NCBI RefSeq assembly: GCF_005233875.1
Contig: NZ_SZPZ01000001.1
Span: forward strand, 186,001 to 250,000
Source of the DNA: Kribbella jiaozuonensis
GTDB taxonomy: Bacteria; Actinomycetota; Actinomycetes; Propionibacteriales; Kribbellaceae
DNA length: 64,000 nucleotides
Direction: 5' to 3'
Within the stretch, counting starts at the first letter, position 1, and every line of letters starts with the position of its first letter. The notes beneath the pieces were generated by a model. That model had not been told where the DNA came from. It was given only the letters and a program-made list of their open reading frames with translations, and ran no database searches. Shown in pieces: positions 1-7,930 of the stretch. The position numbers were made by a program, and so were the translations under genes.

Positions 1-1355
1 CCCATGGTCTTGAGCGGCGTACCGTGCTGGGTCTGCAGGTGGATCTGGCCCTCGCGCTTCTCCAGCTCCTTCGGCCAGTTCATGTTGCTGACGAAGTACG
101 TCGCCTTGCTGAGCAGCTTGTCGTACGCCGGGGAGTCCGCGACGACGTACTCGACGCCTTCCGGGATCGCGCTCAGGTGATCGTTGTCGACGACCCAGAC
201 CCCGCGGATGTGCGGCGCGAGCTCGGCCGCCTTCTCGTAGATCGCCCGCGGGTTGCAGGCGTACTGCTTGAACCAGTACGCCGTGTACGCGGCCAGGTTC
301 GGGTCGAGCTTGCCGCGGCGCAGCATCTTGCGGACCGTCTGGCGCGGACTCTGGCCGTGCAGCATCCGTGAGCTGAGCTTCAGGGTCGAATAGGTCGCAT
401 AGTCGTCATGGATCAGCAGCCAGCGTTTGAAGCCACGCGCCGTCCGGTCCGCCGTGTAGCCCTCGGGCTTCCAGCGCTTCGCGAACGCATGGGCCGCGTG
501 GAAGAACTCGGCCCGGTCGTCGGTGTCGATCCGCTCGGGCTTCGCGAGTACGGCGACGATGTGGTCCAGCGACCGGTCGAACGCGAACCGGCGCCAGCCG
601 GCCAGCTCCGGGTCGGACTGGATGAACGCGTGCACCCGGTCGTACTGGTCGAAGATGTCCCACTGCCGGCGTCCGCTGGTCGCGTGGATGTTGCCGCCGG
701 TCCGGTGCTGCCGGTAGTGCACGACGATCCGGTCCAGGGTGGCGATCCGCTGGGCGGTCAGCATCGTCGAGTACGTCCAGGGCGCGTCCTCGTAGAAGCC
801 GGAGGTGAACGCGAAGCCGTGCCGGGTGAGGAACTCCCGCTGGTACGCCTTGTTCCAGACCACCTCGAGGAAGGTCAGGAAGATCGGCCGCTCGGCCGCG
901 GTGAACACGCCGGCGCCCTCCCGCGCGAACGCGTCGTGTCGCTGGCTGCCGACCGCGCGGCCGTCCCAGAAGATCCGCTCGTAGTCGAACATCACGATGT
1001 CCGGCTGGTTGGTGTCGTCGATCCGGGTGGCGATCGCCTCCAGCGAACCGGGCAGCCAGACGTCGTCGGCGTCCAGGAACAGCACGTACTCGCCGCGGCA
1101 CTCCTTCAGCCCGGCGTTCCGGGTCAGGCCGAGCCCGATGTTCTCGTCCAGGTGCAGCGCCCGCACCCGCGGATCGGCGGCGGCGTACTCGTCCAGAATC
1201 CGCCCGGACCCGTCCGGATCCGCGTCGTCGACCCCGATCACCTCGAAGTCGGTGAACGACTGACTCAGCACAGAGTCCAAGCACGGCCGCAACCATGCCC
1301 GCGAGGCATGACAGGGAACCACAATGCTGAACCTGGGGACGGTGCCGAGCGCCAT
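1..1355 (-). CDS. GT2 / CDP-glycerol glycerophosphotransferase fusion, 3' end outside window
   Basis: About 451 residues are visible; the gene runs off the left edge of the window. The start chosen is the ATG whose complement lies at 1353-1355, giving MALGTVPRFSIVVPCHASRAW. The N-terminal part is a family-2 glycosyltransferase: a nucleotide-binding FSIVVPCH strand, then DENIGLGLTRNAG, then the metal-binding FLDADD. The last roughly 80 residues (VWVVDNDHLSAIPEGV, then HLQTQHGTPLKTMG) match the start of a CDP-glycerol glycerophosphotransferase domain, whose hallmark is QT.HGTPLK. Such two-domain proteins build wall teichoic-acid-like polymers on the cytoplasmic face of the membrane. The sugar and polyol specificity cannot be read from the sequence. 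A long open frame on the other strand covers the same DNA and is a shadow. Confidence 0.85.
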   Translation of the reverse strand, partial: MALGTVPRFSIVVPCHASRAWLRPCLDSVLSQSFTDFEVIGVDDADPDGSGRILDEYAAADPRVRALHLDENIGLGLTRNAGLKECRGEYVLFLDADDVWLPGSLEAIATRIDDTNQPDIVMFDYERIFWDGRAVGSQRHDAFAREGAGVFTAAERPIFLTFLEVVWNKAYQREFLTRHGFAFTSGFYEDAPWTYSTMLTAQRIATLDRIVVHYRQHRTGGNIHATSGRRQWDIFDQYDRVHAFIQSDPELAGWRRFAFDRSLDHIVAVLAKPERIDTDDRAEFFHAAHAFAKRWKPEGYTADRTARGFKRWLLIHDDYATYSTLKLSSRMLHGQSPRQTVRKMLRRGKLDPNLAAYTAYWFKQYACNPRAIYEKAAELAPHIRGVWVVDNDHLSAIPEGVEYVVADSPAYDKLLSKATYFVSNMNWPKELEKREGQIHLQTQHGTPLKTM

Positions 1356-1379
1356 ACGACGTCATCCTAGGCTGCGGGC

Positions 1380-2153
1380 ATGAGTGTTGACGTGTTCGAG
1401 CCGTTGGCCGGGCTGGAGGGGGTCGGGTCGGCGGCGCGGGCGGCCCGGGATGCGGTTGACGTGCTGCTGCGGGACCGGGGGTTGCGCCGGGTCGGGTCGG
1501 ACATGACCGCCGAGGCCCTGTTGCGCGGCGCCCACGCGTCCGCGGCGCTGGCCGGCAGTACGTCGACGCCGGACGACGTACGCCGTGGCGCAGCCGACGG
1601 ACTGGCCTCCGGTGCGGTCCGGATCACCAGCGAGCTGATGGCGCTCGCGCCGCAGCTGGACAAGGCGCCGGTGCAGGTCTGGACCAGACTGCACCAGTTG
1701 GCCGCCGCCGACCTGAGCGGTGAGGACCAGTTGGGTCATCTTCGGACCAGTCGGGAGCCGGTGCCCGACGACATCCCGGGACTGCCGCCGGCGCCGGGCG
1801 CCGACGAGATGTGGGAGCGGTTGAGCGCTCTCGCGCAGAACCTGACCCGCCCGACCAAGGCGCCCGGCCTGGTCGTGGCTGCGATCGTGCACGCCGAGCT
1901 CGCCGTCCTCCGCCCGTTCCCGAGCGCCAACGGGCTGGTTGCCCGGGCCGCCGAACACTGCCTATTGGTTGCCCGAGGCATCGACCCGGTAGCGGTGACC
2001 GTACCGGAGGGTGGTCACTATGTGTTGCAGGCTTCCTATCCGAGCGGTCTCACCGACTACGCAGTGCAAGGTTTGACCGGAGTTCGTGATTGGTTACTGC
2101 GGTCCTGCGAGGTCGTGACAAAAGGTGCCGAGCTGTCGCCGCTCGTGTCCTGA
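1380..2153 (+). CDS. Fic-fold protein with degenerate catalytic motif
   Basis: A 257-residue protein, divergent from the glycosyltransferase with 24 bp between the starts. It is alpha-helical and Ala/Leu-rich. The segment around residues 178-189 reads RPFPSANGLVAR. This lines up with the Fic motif HPFx(D/E)GNGRxxR, but Arg replaces the catalytic His, Ala replaces the first Gly, and Leu replaces the motif Arg. The upstream block TAEALLRGAHASAALAGS resembles the helix that precedes the Fic core. Homologues next to a HAD hydrolase in actinobacteria are often labelled Fic or 'oxidoreductase'. AMPylation activity looks unlikely from the residues; the real role is unknown. Confidence 0.65.
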   Translation: MSVDVFEPLAGLEGVGSAARAARDAVDVLLRDRGLRRVGSDMTAEALLRGAHASAALAGSTSTPDDVRRGAADGLASGAVRITSELMALAPQLDKAPVQVWTRLHQLAAADLSGEDQLGHLRTSREPVPDDIPGLPPAPGADEMWERLSALAQNLTRPTKAPGLVVAAIVHAELAVLRPFPSANGLVARAAEHCLLVARGIDPVAVTVPEGGHYVLQASYPSGLTDYAVQGLTGVRDWLLRSCEVVTKGAELSPLVS

Positions 2154-2160
2154 CATGCGA

Positions 2161-2186
2161 ACGGCGTTCTCGAGTGAGAACGCCGT
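2161..2186 (+). terminator. hairpin after the Fic-like gene
   Basis: An 11-bp perfect stem (2161-2171 with 2176-2186, loop GAGT) begins 8 bp after the stop codon of the Fic-like gene. No U-rich tail follows, as is common in high-GC actinobacteria. Confidence 0.6.
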
Positions 2187-2418
2187 CGCTGGCACAACCT
2201 CCTGGTTACCATGCGTGCACCGGTTTGCCGCCACAGGACTGGCCTGGGTCGAGCTGCCCGTTTGGGATGGGCTGGTCGCCGCGTGGGTGCCTGGTTGCCG
2301 TGCAATCTCTACCGGACCCGAAAGTCCTTTGTGCTTCCTTTGTACTCCTGAAACCCCTTTCTGGGAAGGGGATACGGCGGCTTCATGGAGTTGAGAACAA
2401 TGAAGCTATCTTCAGCTT

Positions 2419-3213
2419 TCAAGCACTCCGCGAGCGCCGGCGGGAGGCCAGCAACAGCGCCCCGGCAGCAACGGCCGCGACCACGCCGGCGGCTACGGCG
2501 GGTCGTCGTACGCCGTTGCGGTGCGGCTGTTGCGGTTCCGCGAAGTCCAGCACCGGCCAGCCGCGCTCGACCGCGATCCGGCGCAATGCCTTGTCCGGGT
2601 TGACCGCGAACGGGTGCCCGACCGCGGCCAGCAAGGGCTCGTCGGTGATCGAATCCGAGTAACCGTAGGAGGTCGCGAGGTCGTAACCCTCGGCAGCGGC
2701 CAGCGCCTCGATCGCGGTCACCTTGTTCGGACCGTACGCATATTCGGCGATCTCGCCGGTGTACTTGCCGTCGGCAACTACCATCCGGGTGGCGATCACC
2801 TTGTCGGCGCCGAGCATCGCACCGATCGGTTCGACCACCTCGGCGCCGGACGACGACACGATCACCACGTCCCGGCCGGCCGCGTGGTGCTGCGCGATCA
2901 GCTCGACGGCCTCGGTGTGGATCATCGGCCGGACGATGTGTTCCAGGGTGTCGGCGACGATCGCCTTGACGGTCGCGACGTCCCAGCCGGTGCACATCGC
3001 CGAGATGTACTCGCGCATCCGCTCCATCTGGTCGTGGTCGGCGCCGCCGAGCAGATAGACGAATTGCGCGTACGCGCTACGCAGTACGGTCCGGCGGTTG
3101 ATCAGGCCGCCGGCGTAGAACGGGCGGGAGAACGCGAGCGTGCTGGAGCGGGCCAGAATGGTCTTGTCCAGATCGAAGAAAGCGGCTGAACGAGCCGTCC
3201 CGGGGTGCGCCAT
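2419..3213 (-). CDS. HAD-IB family hydrolase (SerB-like) with C-terminal membrane tail
   Basis: A 264-residue protein. HAD motif I is FFDLDKTILA near the N terminus, motif II is VIVSSSGAEV, and motif IV is YSDSITDEPLL. These are the signatures of the IB subclass (phosphoserine-phosphatase-like). The substrate is not evident. The C-terminal 25 residues form one hydrophobic helix followed by Arg/Ser (LLLASRRRSRSA), so the enzyme may be membrane-anchored. The start is MAHPGTARSA at 3213; an in-frame ATG at 3225 is possible, and neither has a good ribosome site. In other actinobacteria this gene lies beside ssd and the 6C RNA (Rv3661 in M. tuberculosis, from memory). Here the 6C RNA is still adjacent but ssd lies 10 kb away. 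Confidence 0.85.
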   Translation of the reverse strand: MAHPGTARSAAFFDLDKTILARSSTLAFSRPFYAGGLINRRTVLRSAYAQFVYLLGGADHDQMERMREYISAMCTGWDVATVKAIVADTLEHIVRPMIHTEAVELIAQHHAAGRDVVIVSSSGAEVVEPIGAMLGADKVIATRMVVADGKYTGEIAEYAYGPNKVTAIEALAAAEGYDLATSYGYSDSITDEPLLAAVGHPFAVNPDKALRRIAVERGWPVLDFAEPQQPHRNGVRRPAVAAGVVAAVAAGALLLASRRRSRSA

Positions 3214-3285
3214 GGGACCGAGCATAGGAGCCGGGGAGAAACGCCGAGGGACCCGGGCTTTTGCCTGGGCCGGTATCCAGTTAGA

Positions 3286-3312
3286 CTGATGATCAGTGTG
3301 ACAGTGACACTG
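3286..3312. promoter_or_regulatory. overlapping palindromes upstream of HAD gene and 6C RNA
   Basis: CTGATGATCAG (3286-3296) overlaps CAGTGT-N7-ACACTG (3294-3312). The site lies in the divergent gap between the HAD gene and the 6C RNA. It could be an operator for either transcript; the binding factor is unknown. Confidence 0.35.
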
Positions 3313-3416
3313 GCTGGAAGCGCCCGTCCGGGTGCAACCGGCGCTCGGGCAACAGGCATTCGGTTGAAATCGAATCGAGATGTGTGAAGCCTGGTCTTGG
3401 GGGGTACATACCCCCT

Positions 3417-3519
3417 GACAGTGGCAGACTGTCGCCTCCTGAACGGCCCCCGGCTCCTCCCCCCGAGCCCGTGGCCGAAGACGGCCCCCGGTCACCCCCC
3501 CGCCGGGGGCCGTCGCCTT
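3417..3519 (+). ncRNA. 6C small RNA
   Basis: There are two consecutive hairpins, each with a loop of six or more cytosines, which defines the actinobacterial 6C RNA. Hairpin 1 has an outer stem 3444-3448/3473-3477, an inner stem 3452-3456/3465-3469 and the loop CTCCCCCC. Hairpin 2 has an 11-bp stem 3481-3491/3503-3513, a loop carrying seven C, and then a pyrimidine-rich CGCCTTTCTC that serves as terminator. The 5' end is inferred from a TACATA element at 3405-3410, so the length is about 100 nt. Its position beside the HAD-IB gene matches the 6C (B11) location in mycobacteria. In other actinobacteria the C-rich loops pair with G-rich ribosome sites of target mRNAs. Confidence 0.8.
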
Positions 3520-3565
3520 TCTCCGTTCAGCCAAGTAAGCGTAAAGATTCTCGCTTTTCTGCGCG

Positions 3566-3579
3566 TGAGAGCGTTCCCA
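3566..3579. promoter_or_regulatory. LacI/CebR-like operator before chitinase
   Basis: TGAGAGCGTTCCCA matches 12 of 14 positions of the Streptomyces CebR box TGGGAGCGCTCCCA. It lies 15 bp upstream of a TTGACA element (3594-3599) and 50 bp before the chitinase start. This suggests repression by a LacI-family sugar regulator that is not encoded in this window. Confidence 0.45.
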
Positions 3580-3629
3580 CTTTATGCAGGGTCTTGACAA
3601 TGTAATTGCCTGGTCACACTTTGTAGAGC

Positions 3630-5309
3630 ATGAAACCGCCTGCACACCGCCCCCAGGCAGCGGTCGTCATCAGCCTGCTCGCCGTACTCATGGCCTTCCT
3701 GGTCCCCGCTTCCGCCTCCGCGGCTACCAATCTCGTCGCGAACGCCGGCTTCGAGTCCGGCACGCTGTCGGGTTGGTCCTGTCCCGCCGGCGGCGTCACG
3801 ACGTCCGCCCCGCACTCCGGCTCGTACGCCCTTCAGGCGACCCCGAGCGGGAGCGACATCGCCAAGTGCTCCCAGTCCGTAGCGGTCCAGCCCAATACGG
3901 CGTACACGCTGTCGGCGTGGGTCAAGGGATCGAATGTCTACGTCGGCGTGGACGGTGGTCCCAGTACGTGGACAACTAGCTCCGGCTGGAGTCAGCTGAC
4001 CGTGCCGTTCACCACGGGCGCTTCGGCGACGTCGGTGACGATCTACGTCCACAGCTGGTACGCGCTCCCGGCGTACCAGGCCGACGACGTCGTACTGGAT
4101 GGTCCCGGTGGTACGGCGGACACCACGCCGCCGTCGACGCCAGGTGGCCTGACGGTCGGCAGCCCGACCTCGAGCTCGCTCAAGCTGAACTGGTCCGCCG
4201 CGTCCGACGCGAACGGCATCGACCACTACGACGTGGTCCGCGGGACGGGCGCCGCGCAGAGCGTCGGCAACGTCACCAGCTGGACCGCGACCGGTCTTGC
4301 CGCGTCTACGACCTACTCGTTCAAGGTGCGCGCATGCGATCCGAGCGGCAACTGCTCGCCGTACGGCGCAACCGTGTCGGGCACCACGTCGGACGGCGGC
4401 ACCAATCCGCCGGCCGGCAACCTGCCCGCGCATGTGCTCACCGGGTACTGGCAGAACTTCAACAACGGCGCGACGGTGCAGAAGATCTCCGACGTACCCG
4501 CGGCGTACGACTTGATCGCGGTGGCCTTCGCCGATGCCGACTCGTCCCGGCCGGGTGCCATCACGTTCAACCTGGACAGCGCCGGGCTCGGTGGTTACAC
4601 GGTCGCGCAGTTCAAGGCCGACATCGCGGCGAAGCAGGCGGCCGGTAAGAAGGTCATCCTGTCCGTCGGCGGCCAGAACGGCACCATCTCTGTTGCTGAT
4701 CCCACCGCGGCGGCCAACTTCGCCTCGAGCGCGCTGTCGGTGCTGCGTACCTATGGCTTCGACGGGATCGACATCGACCTGGAGAACGGCGTCAACGCGC
4801 AGTACATGGGTCAGGCTTTGCGGAGCCTGCAGAGCCAGTTCGGTAGCGGACTGGTGATCACGATGGCGCCGCAGACGATCGACATGCAGAGCACGTCGTT
4901 CGAGTACTTCAAGCTGGCGCTGGCGATCAAGGACATCCTGACCATCGTCAACGTGCAGTACTACAACTCCGGCTCGATGAACGGCTGCGACGGACAGGTC
5001 TACTCGCAGGGCTCGGTCGACTTCATCACCGCCCAGGCCTGCATCATGCTGCAGGGCGGACTGCGTCCCGACCAGGTCGGTCTGGGCCTGCCGGCGTCGT
5101 CGCGGGCGGCCGGTAGCGGGTACGTCTCGCCGACGGTCGTCAACAACGCTCTGGACTGCCTCACCAAGGGCACCGGCTGCGGCAACTACCGGCCGAGCTC
5201 CCCGTGGCCGTCGCTGCGTGGGGCGATGACCTGGTCGACCAACTGGGACGCGCTGAACGGCAACCAGTTCGCGAACCAGGTCGGCAGCCACGTGCACTCG
5301 CTGCCCTGA
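3630..5309 (+). CDS. secreted GH18 chitinase (CBM - FnIII - GH18)
   Basis: A 559-residue exported enzyme. Residues 1-32 are a Sec signal ending ASASA-AT. Residues 33-165 form a jelly-roll carbohydrate-binding module that begins NLVANAGFESGTLSGWSC. Residues 175-255 are a fibronectin type III domain. Residues 268-559 are the GH18 barrel, with catalytic FDGIDIDLE (D378, D381, D383, E385) and opening strand HVLTGYWQNFNNG. This CBM-Fn3-GH18 layout is typical of Streptomyces ChiC/ChiD-type enzymes that act on chitin outside the cell. The stop lies 2 bp before the start of a regulator gene, so the two are probably co-transcribed. A CebR-like box and a TTGACA element precede it. Confidence 0.92.
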   Translation: MKPPAHRPQAAVVISLLAVLMAFLVPASASAATNLVANAGFESGTLSGWSCPAGGVTTSAPHSGSYALQATPSGSDIAKCSQSVAVQPNTAYTLSAWVKGSNVYVGVDGGPSTWTTSSGWSQLTVPFTTGASATSVTIYVHSWYALPAYQADDVVLDGPGGTADTTPPSTPGGLTVGSPTSSSLKLNWSAASDANGIDHYDVVRGTGAAQSVGNVTSWTATGLAASTTYSFKVRACDPSGNCSPYGATVSGTTSDGGTNPPAGNLPAHVLTGYWQNFNNGATVQKISDVPAAYDLIAVAFADADSSRPGAITFNLDSAGLGGYTVAQFKADIAAKQAAGKKVILSVGGQNGTISVADPTAAANFASSALSVLRTYGFDGIDIDLENGVNAQYMGQALRSLQSQFGSGLVITMAPQTIDMQSTSFEYFKLALAIKDILTIVNVQYYNSGSMNGCDGQVYSQGSVDFITAQACIMLQGGLRPDQVGLGLPASSRAAGSGYVSPTVVNNALDCLTKGTGCGNYRPSSPWPSLRGAMTWSTNWDALNGNQFANQVGSHVHSLP

Positions 5310-5311
5310 TC

Positions 5312-6211
5312 ATGCATAGCTATCGACCGGCTCCAGTGTTGGAGGCGCTCGGTGTCTGCTCGGAGGACGAGCAGCTCTACCGGGCGCTTCTGGCCCGCCC
5401 GGAGTCCACAGCCACTGACCTGACCACGTTCGTCGATTGGCCCGCCAACCGGGTCGGCCGGCACCTGCGGTCCTTACTGTCGCTCGGCCTGGCGTCGCGT
5501 ACGCCAGGCCGTCCGGCCCGCTACCTGCCCGCAGTACCGGAAGCCGCGGTCGAGTTGCTCGCACTCCGGAAGCAGGCCGCGATCGTCGAGGCGCGGTTGG
5601 GTGCTTCGGTGCTCACTGCCGAGTTCCGGCAGCCGGATGCGTTCACGGTCATCCGGGGCGCCGAGGCCATCGCGCAACGGTTCTACCAGGCGCAGCAGTG
5701 CGCGCAGGACGAAGTACTCGTGCTGGATCGCATGCCGTACGCGCGCCGGTTGGATGGAGTGAGGCACCGGATCATCTACGACATGGCGTCGTTGTCGGAG
5801 CCCGGCGACCTGACCGCGGCCCGATCGGCAGGTTGCTGCCGGATGCTGCGCGACGTCCCGCTGAAGCTGGTCGTCGTCGATCGCCGGACTGCTCTGTTGC
5901 CGACCGCTGCCGATGTGGTTGTGGAACTCGGTCCGTCGAGCCTCCTGGACGCTCTGCTCCGCCTCTTCGAGCTGTTGTGGAAGCAGGCGAGCCCGCTGAC
6001 CCCATCGGTGTCAGAAGGCCCGCTGACGTCGGACGACCAGCAGCTCCTCTCGCTGGCCGCAGCAGGTCTGACGGACCAAGCCATAGCCCGTCGCCTCGGC
6101 GTCGCGCAGCGAACCGTAGAACGCCGAATGCAACGCATCCTGAAGGCACTCGACGCCACCACCCGCTTCCAGGCCGGCCTCAGGGCTGGCCAACGCGGGC
6201 TGCTCGTCTAG
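5312..6211 (+). CDS. TrmB-like / LuxR-HTH transcriptional regulator
   Basis: A 299-residue protein beginning MHSYRPAPVLEALG, 2 bp after the chitinase stop. The N-terminal 80 residues form a winged helix of the TrmB type (DWPANRVGRHLRSLLSLGLA). The middle carries a ligand-binding-like domain of the phospholipase-D-like TrmB C-terminal kind (VIRGAEAIAQRFYQA). The last 60 residues are a LuxR helix-turn-helix (LAAAGLTDQAIARRLGVAQ, then TVERRMQRIL). This TrmB-plus-LuxR layout is common in Streptomyces and Kribbella. Tight coupling to the chitinase suggests a sugar-responsive local regulator, but this is inference. Its stop codon overlaps the stop of the convergent YbaK gene. Confidence 0.8.
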   Translation: MHSYRPAPVLEALGVCSEDEQLYRALLARPESTATDLTTFVDWPANRVGRHLRSLLSLGLASRTPGRPARYLPAVPEAAVELLALRKQAAIVEARLGASVLTAEFRQPDAFTVIRGAEAIAQRFYQAQQCAQDEVLVLDRMPYARRLDGVRHRIIYDMASLSEPGDLTAARSAGCCRMLRDVPLKLVVVDRRTALLPTAADVVVELGPSSLLDALLRLFELLWKQASPLTPSVSEGPLTSDDQQLLSLAAAGLTDQAIARRLGVAQRTVERRMQRILKALDATTRFQAGLRAGQRGLLV

Positions 6212-6657
6212 TCCGTGACGTCAGCAACAGTGGCGTTCAGAGCCTTGGCAAGCGCCTGTGCGTCCACGGTGATGCCAACGCCGTGGTCTCCACCGCCGAT
6301 CGAGATAGTGCCGGTGATCCGCTCGTCCGCGATCACCGGCCAGGCGTGTGTGCTGCCGAGCGGCGTGATCGTCCCGCGCACGTACCCGGTGACGTCGAAC
6401 GCCGTGTCCTTGTCGGGCATCGAGATCCGGTTCACGCCGAGCAGTGCCCGCAGTTTCGGCCACGCGATCTCGCGGTCACCCGGTACCAGCACGAACCGGT
6501 AGTCGTCGTCGGACAGTCGTACGACGATCGTCTTGATCAACCGGGCCGGCTCGATACCCCGCGCCGCCGCGGCCTCCTCCAACGAGTTCACCCGGCCGTG
6601 CCTGGTCACCTCATAGGTGAGCCCCAACTGATCAGCAGCATCCGTCGCCTTCGTCAC
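6208..6657 (-). CDS. YbaK/EbsC family aminoacyl-tRNA deacylase-like protein
   Basis: A 149-residue protein with a GTG start at 6657 that overlaps the stop of the upstream MFS gene (GTGA), so the two are translationally coupled. It has a YbaK/ProX fold: an early RHGRVNSLEEAAAARGIE helix, then LIKTIVVRLSDDDYRFVLVP. The lysine of the conserved KT.V strand is the usual catalytic or substrate-positioning residue of the family. The second half carries VRGTITPLGSTHAWPV and ISIGGGDHGVGITVDA, as in stand-alone editing proteins that hydrolyse Cys-tRNAPro or Ala-tRNAPro. The exact aminoacyl-tRNA is not predictable. Confidence 0.85.
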   Translation of the reverse strand: MTKATDAADQLGLTYEVTRHGRVNSLEEAAAARGIEPARLIKTIVVRLSDDDYRFVLVPGDREIAWPKLRALLGVNRISMPDKDTAFDVTGYVRGTITPLGSTHAWPVIADERITGTISIGGGDHGVGITVDAQALAKALNATVADVTD

Positions 6658-7859
6658 CTGGCCAGTTTCGCATTCGTCTGCTTGAGCAGCACGGAAAGGA
6701 CCAGGCTGACCGTGAACAGTGCCCCGGCCTCGAGCGCGACCCCGGTCCAGCCTCCGTGACTCCACGCCGTACCCGCCAGCCCGCCGAACACCGACGACCC
6801 CAGGTAGAAGGAGAAGAGGTACATGCTCGACGCCTGCGCGGTGCCGACGCCGCTCGCGTGCGCCCGAGCGGGCACCCAGCCGCTGGCGACGCCGTGCACG
6901 GCGAAGAACCCTGCCGTCATCACAGCCAGCCCCAGCACGATCAGCGGCAGTGGGCTGGCCAGCGTGATGGCTACACCGGCCAGGGTGATCAAGCACCCGA
7001 TCGGCACGACCTTCCGTCGCCCGTAGCGGTCCGCGAGCGTCCCCGCCGTCGCTGAGCCTGCTGACCCGAGCAGATAGACACAGAAGACCAGCCCTGCGGC
7101 TCCAGCGCTCAGTTTGTAGGGCGAACCGGACAGTCGGAAGACCGCTCCGTTGTAGACAGCGACGAACGCGCCGACCGCCGTGGCGGCGATCCCGTAGAGG
7201 GCGAGGAGTGCGGGGTCACGCAGTACCTTCACGCTCGGCCGCGCCGGGCTCGGGCGGAAGTTCCGCGACGCTGGAAGGAGCAGCCAGACGATCGCAGCGC
7301 ACAGTACGCCGACCGCGGCGATCCCACCGGTCGCGAACCGCCATCCGCCGAGGTCCGACAATCCTCCCGCGATCAGACGTCCCGCCATGCCGCCAACCGC
7401 AGTACCCGCGATGTAGAGGCCGCTGGCTCTCGCGTGGCTGTCCTGGTGCACCTCCTCGCGCAGATAGGCCATCGCGACCGCGGGCAGTCCGGCCATCGCG
7501 ATCCCCTGCAGACCCCGCAGCGCCAGCAGCGTGTGCCAGGTCGGGGCGAATGCGCTCAGAAGTGCGAAGACTGACGTCGCCGCGACCGACCAGCGCATCA
7601 GATTGGTCCGGCCGAGGACCTCCGACGCCGGACCGGCGACCAGCAGCGCGAGACCGAGTCCGAACGTGGCGAACGACACGCTGAACGCGCTCTGACTGGG
7701 GGAGACGTGGAATGCGTCGACGAGCTGGGGAAGCAGCGGCTGCGTGCTGTAGAGCAGAGCGAACGTGGCCAGTCCGGCCGCGAACAGCGCGACCGAGAGC
7801 TTGCGGTACTCCGGGTCTCCGGGCAGGTACCCGGTCTGGCGAGCAACGGACTGGTGCAT
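6654..7859 (-). CDS. MFS transporter (YnfM-like)
   Basis: A 401-residue inner-membrane protein with twelve hydrophobic segments. After TM1-2 (FAAGLATFALLYSTQPLLPQ, typical of the YnfM/arabinose-efflux group) comes GPASEVLGRTNLMRW, the cytoplasmic loop 2-3 motif of MFS carriers. A second copy, GTLADRYGRRKVVPIG, sits between TM8 and TM9. The cargo is unknown. It is divergent from a LysR gene with 71 bp between starts, the classic layout for regulator-controlled efflux. Its stop overlaps the YbaK start. Confidence 0.88.
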   Translation of the reverse strand: MHQSVARQTGYLPGDPEYRKLSVALFAAGLATFALLYSTQPLLPQLVDAFHVSPSQSAFSVSFATFGLGLALLVAGPASEVLGRTNLMRWSVAATSVFALLSAFAPTWHTLLALRGLQGIAMAGLPAVAMAYLREEVHQDSHARASGLYIAGTAVGGMAGRLIAGGLSDLGGWRFATGGIAAVGVLCAAIVWLLLPASRNFRPSPARPSVKVLRDPALLALYGIAATAVGAFVAVYNGAVFRLSGSPYKLSAGAAGLVFCVYLLGSAGSATAGTLADRYGRRKVVPIGCLITLAGVAITLASPLPLIVLGLAVMTAGFFAVHGVASGWVPARAHASGVGTAQASSMYLFSFYLGSSVFGGLAGTAWSHGGWTGVALEAGALFTVSLVLSVLLKQTNAKLAR

Positions 7860-7898
7860 GTCTTCGACGGTCGCACGCCTGCTGCGATACGTAAAATG

Positions 7899-7918
7899 TC
7901 GATCTCAGCGGAAATCGA
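7899..7918. promoter_or_regulatory. LysR-type operator between MFS and LysR genes
   Basis: TCGAT-N10-ATCGA lies in the 71-bp divergent gap and fits the T-N11-A rule for LysR-family binding sites. It probably controls both genes. Confidence 0.6.
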
Positions 7919-7930
7919 TACGCTTTCAGT

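Noticed and set aside
408..1370. A long + strand ORF opposite the glycosyltransferase
   Set aside because: The minus-strand frame shows clear GT2 and glycerophosphotransferase motifs; the + frame has none.
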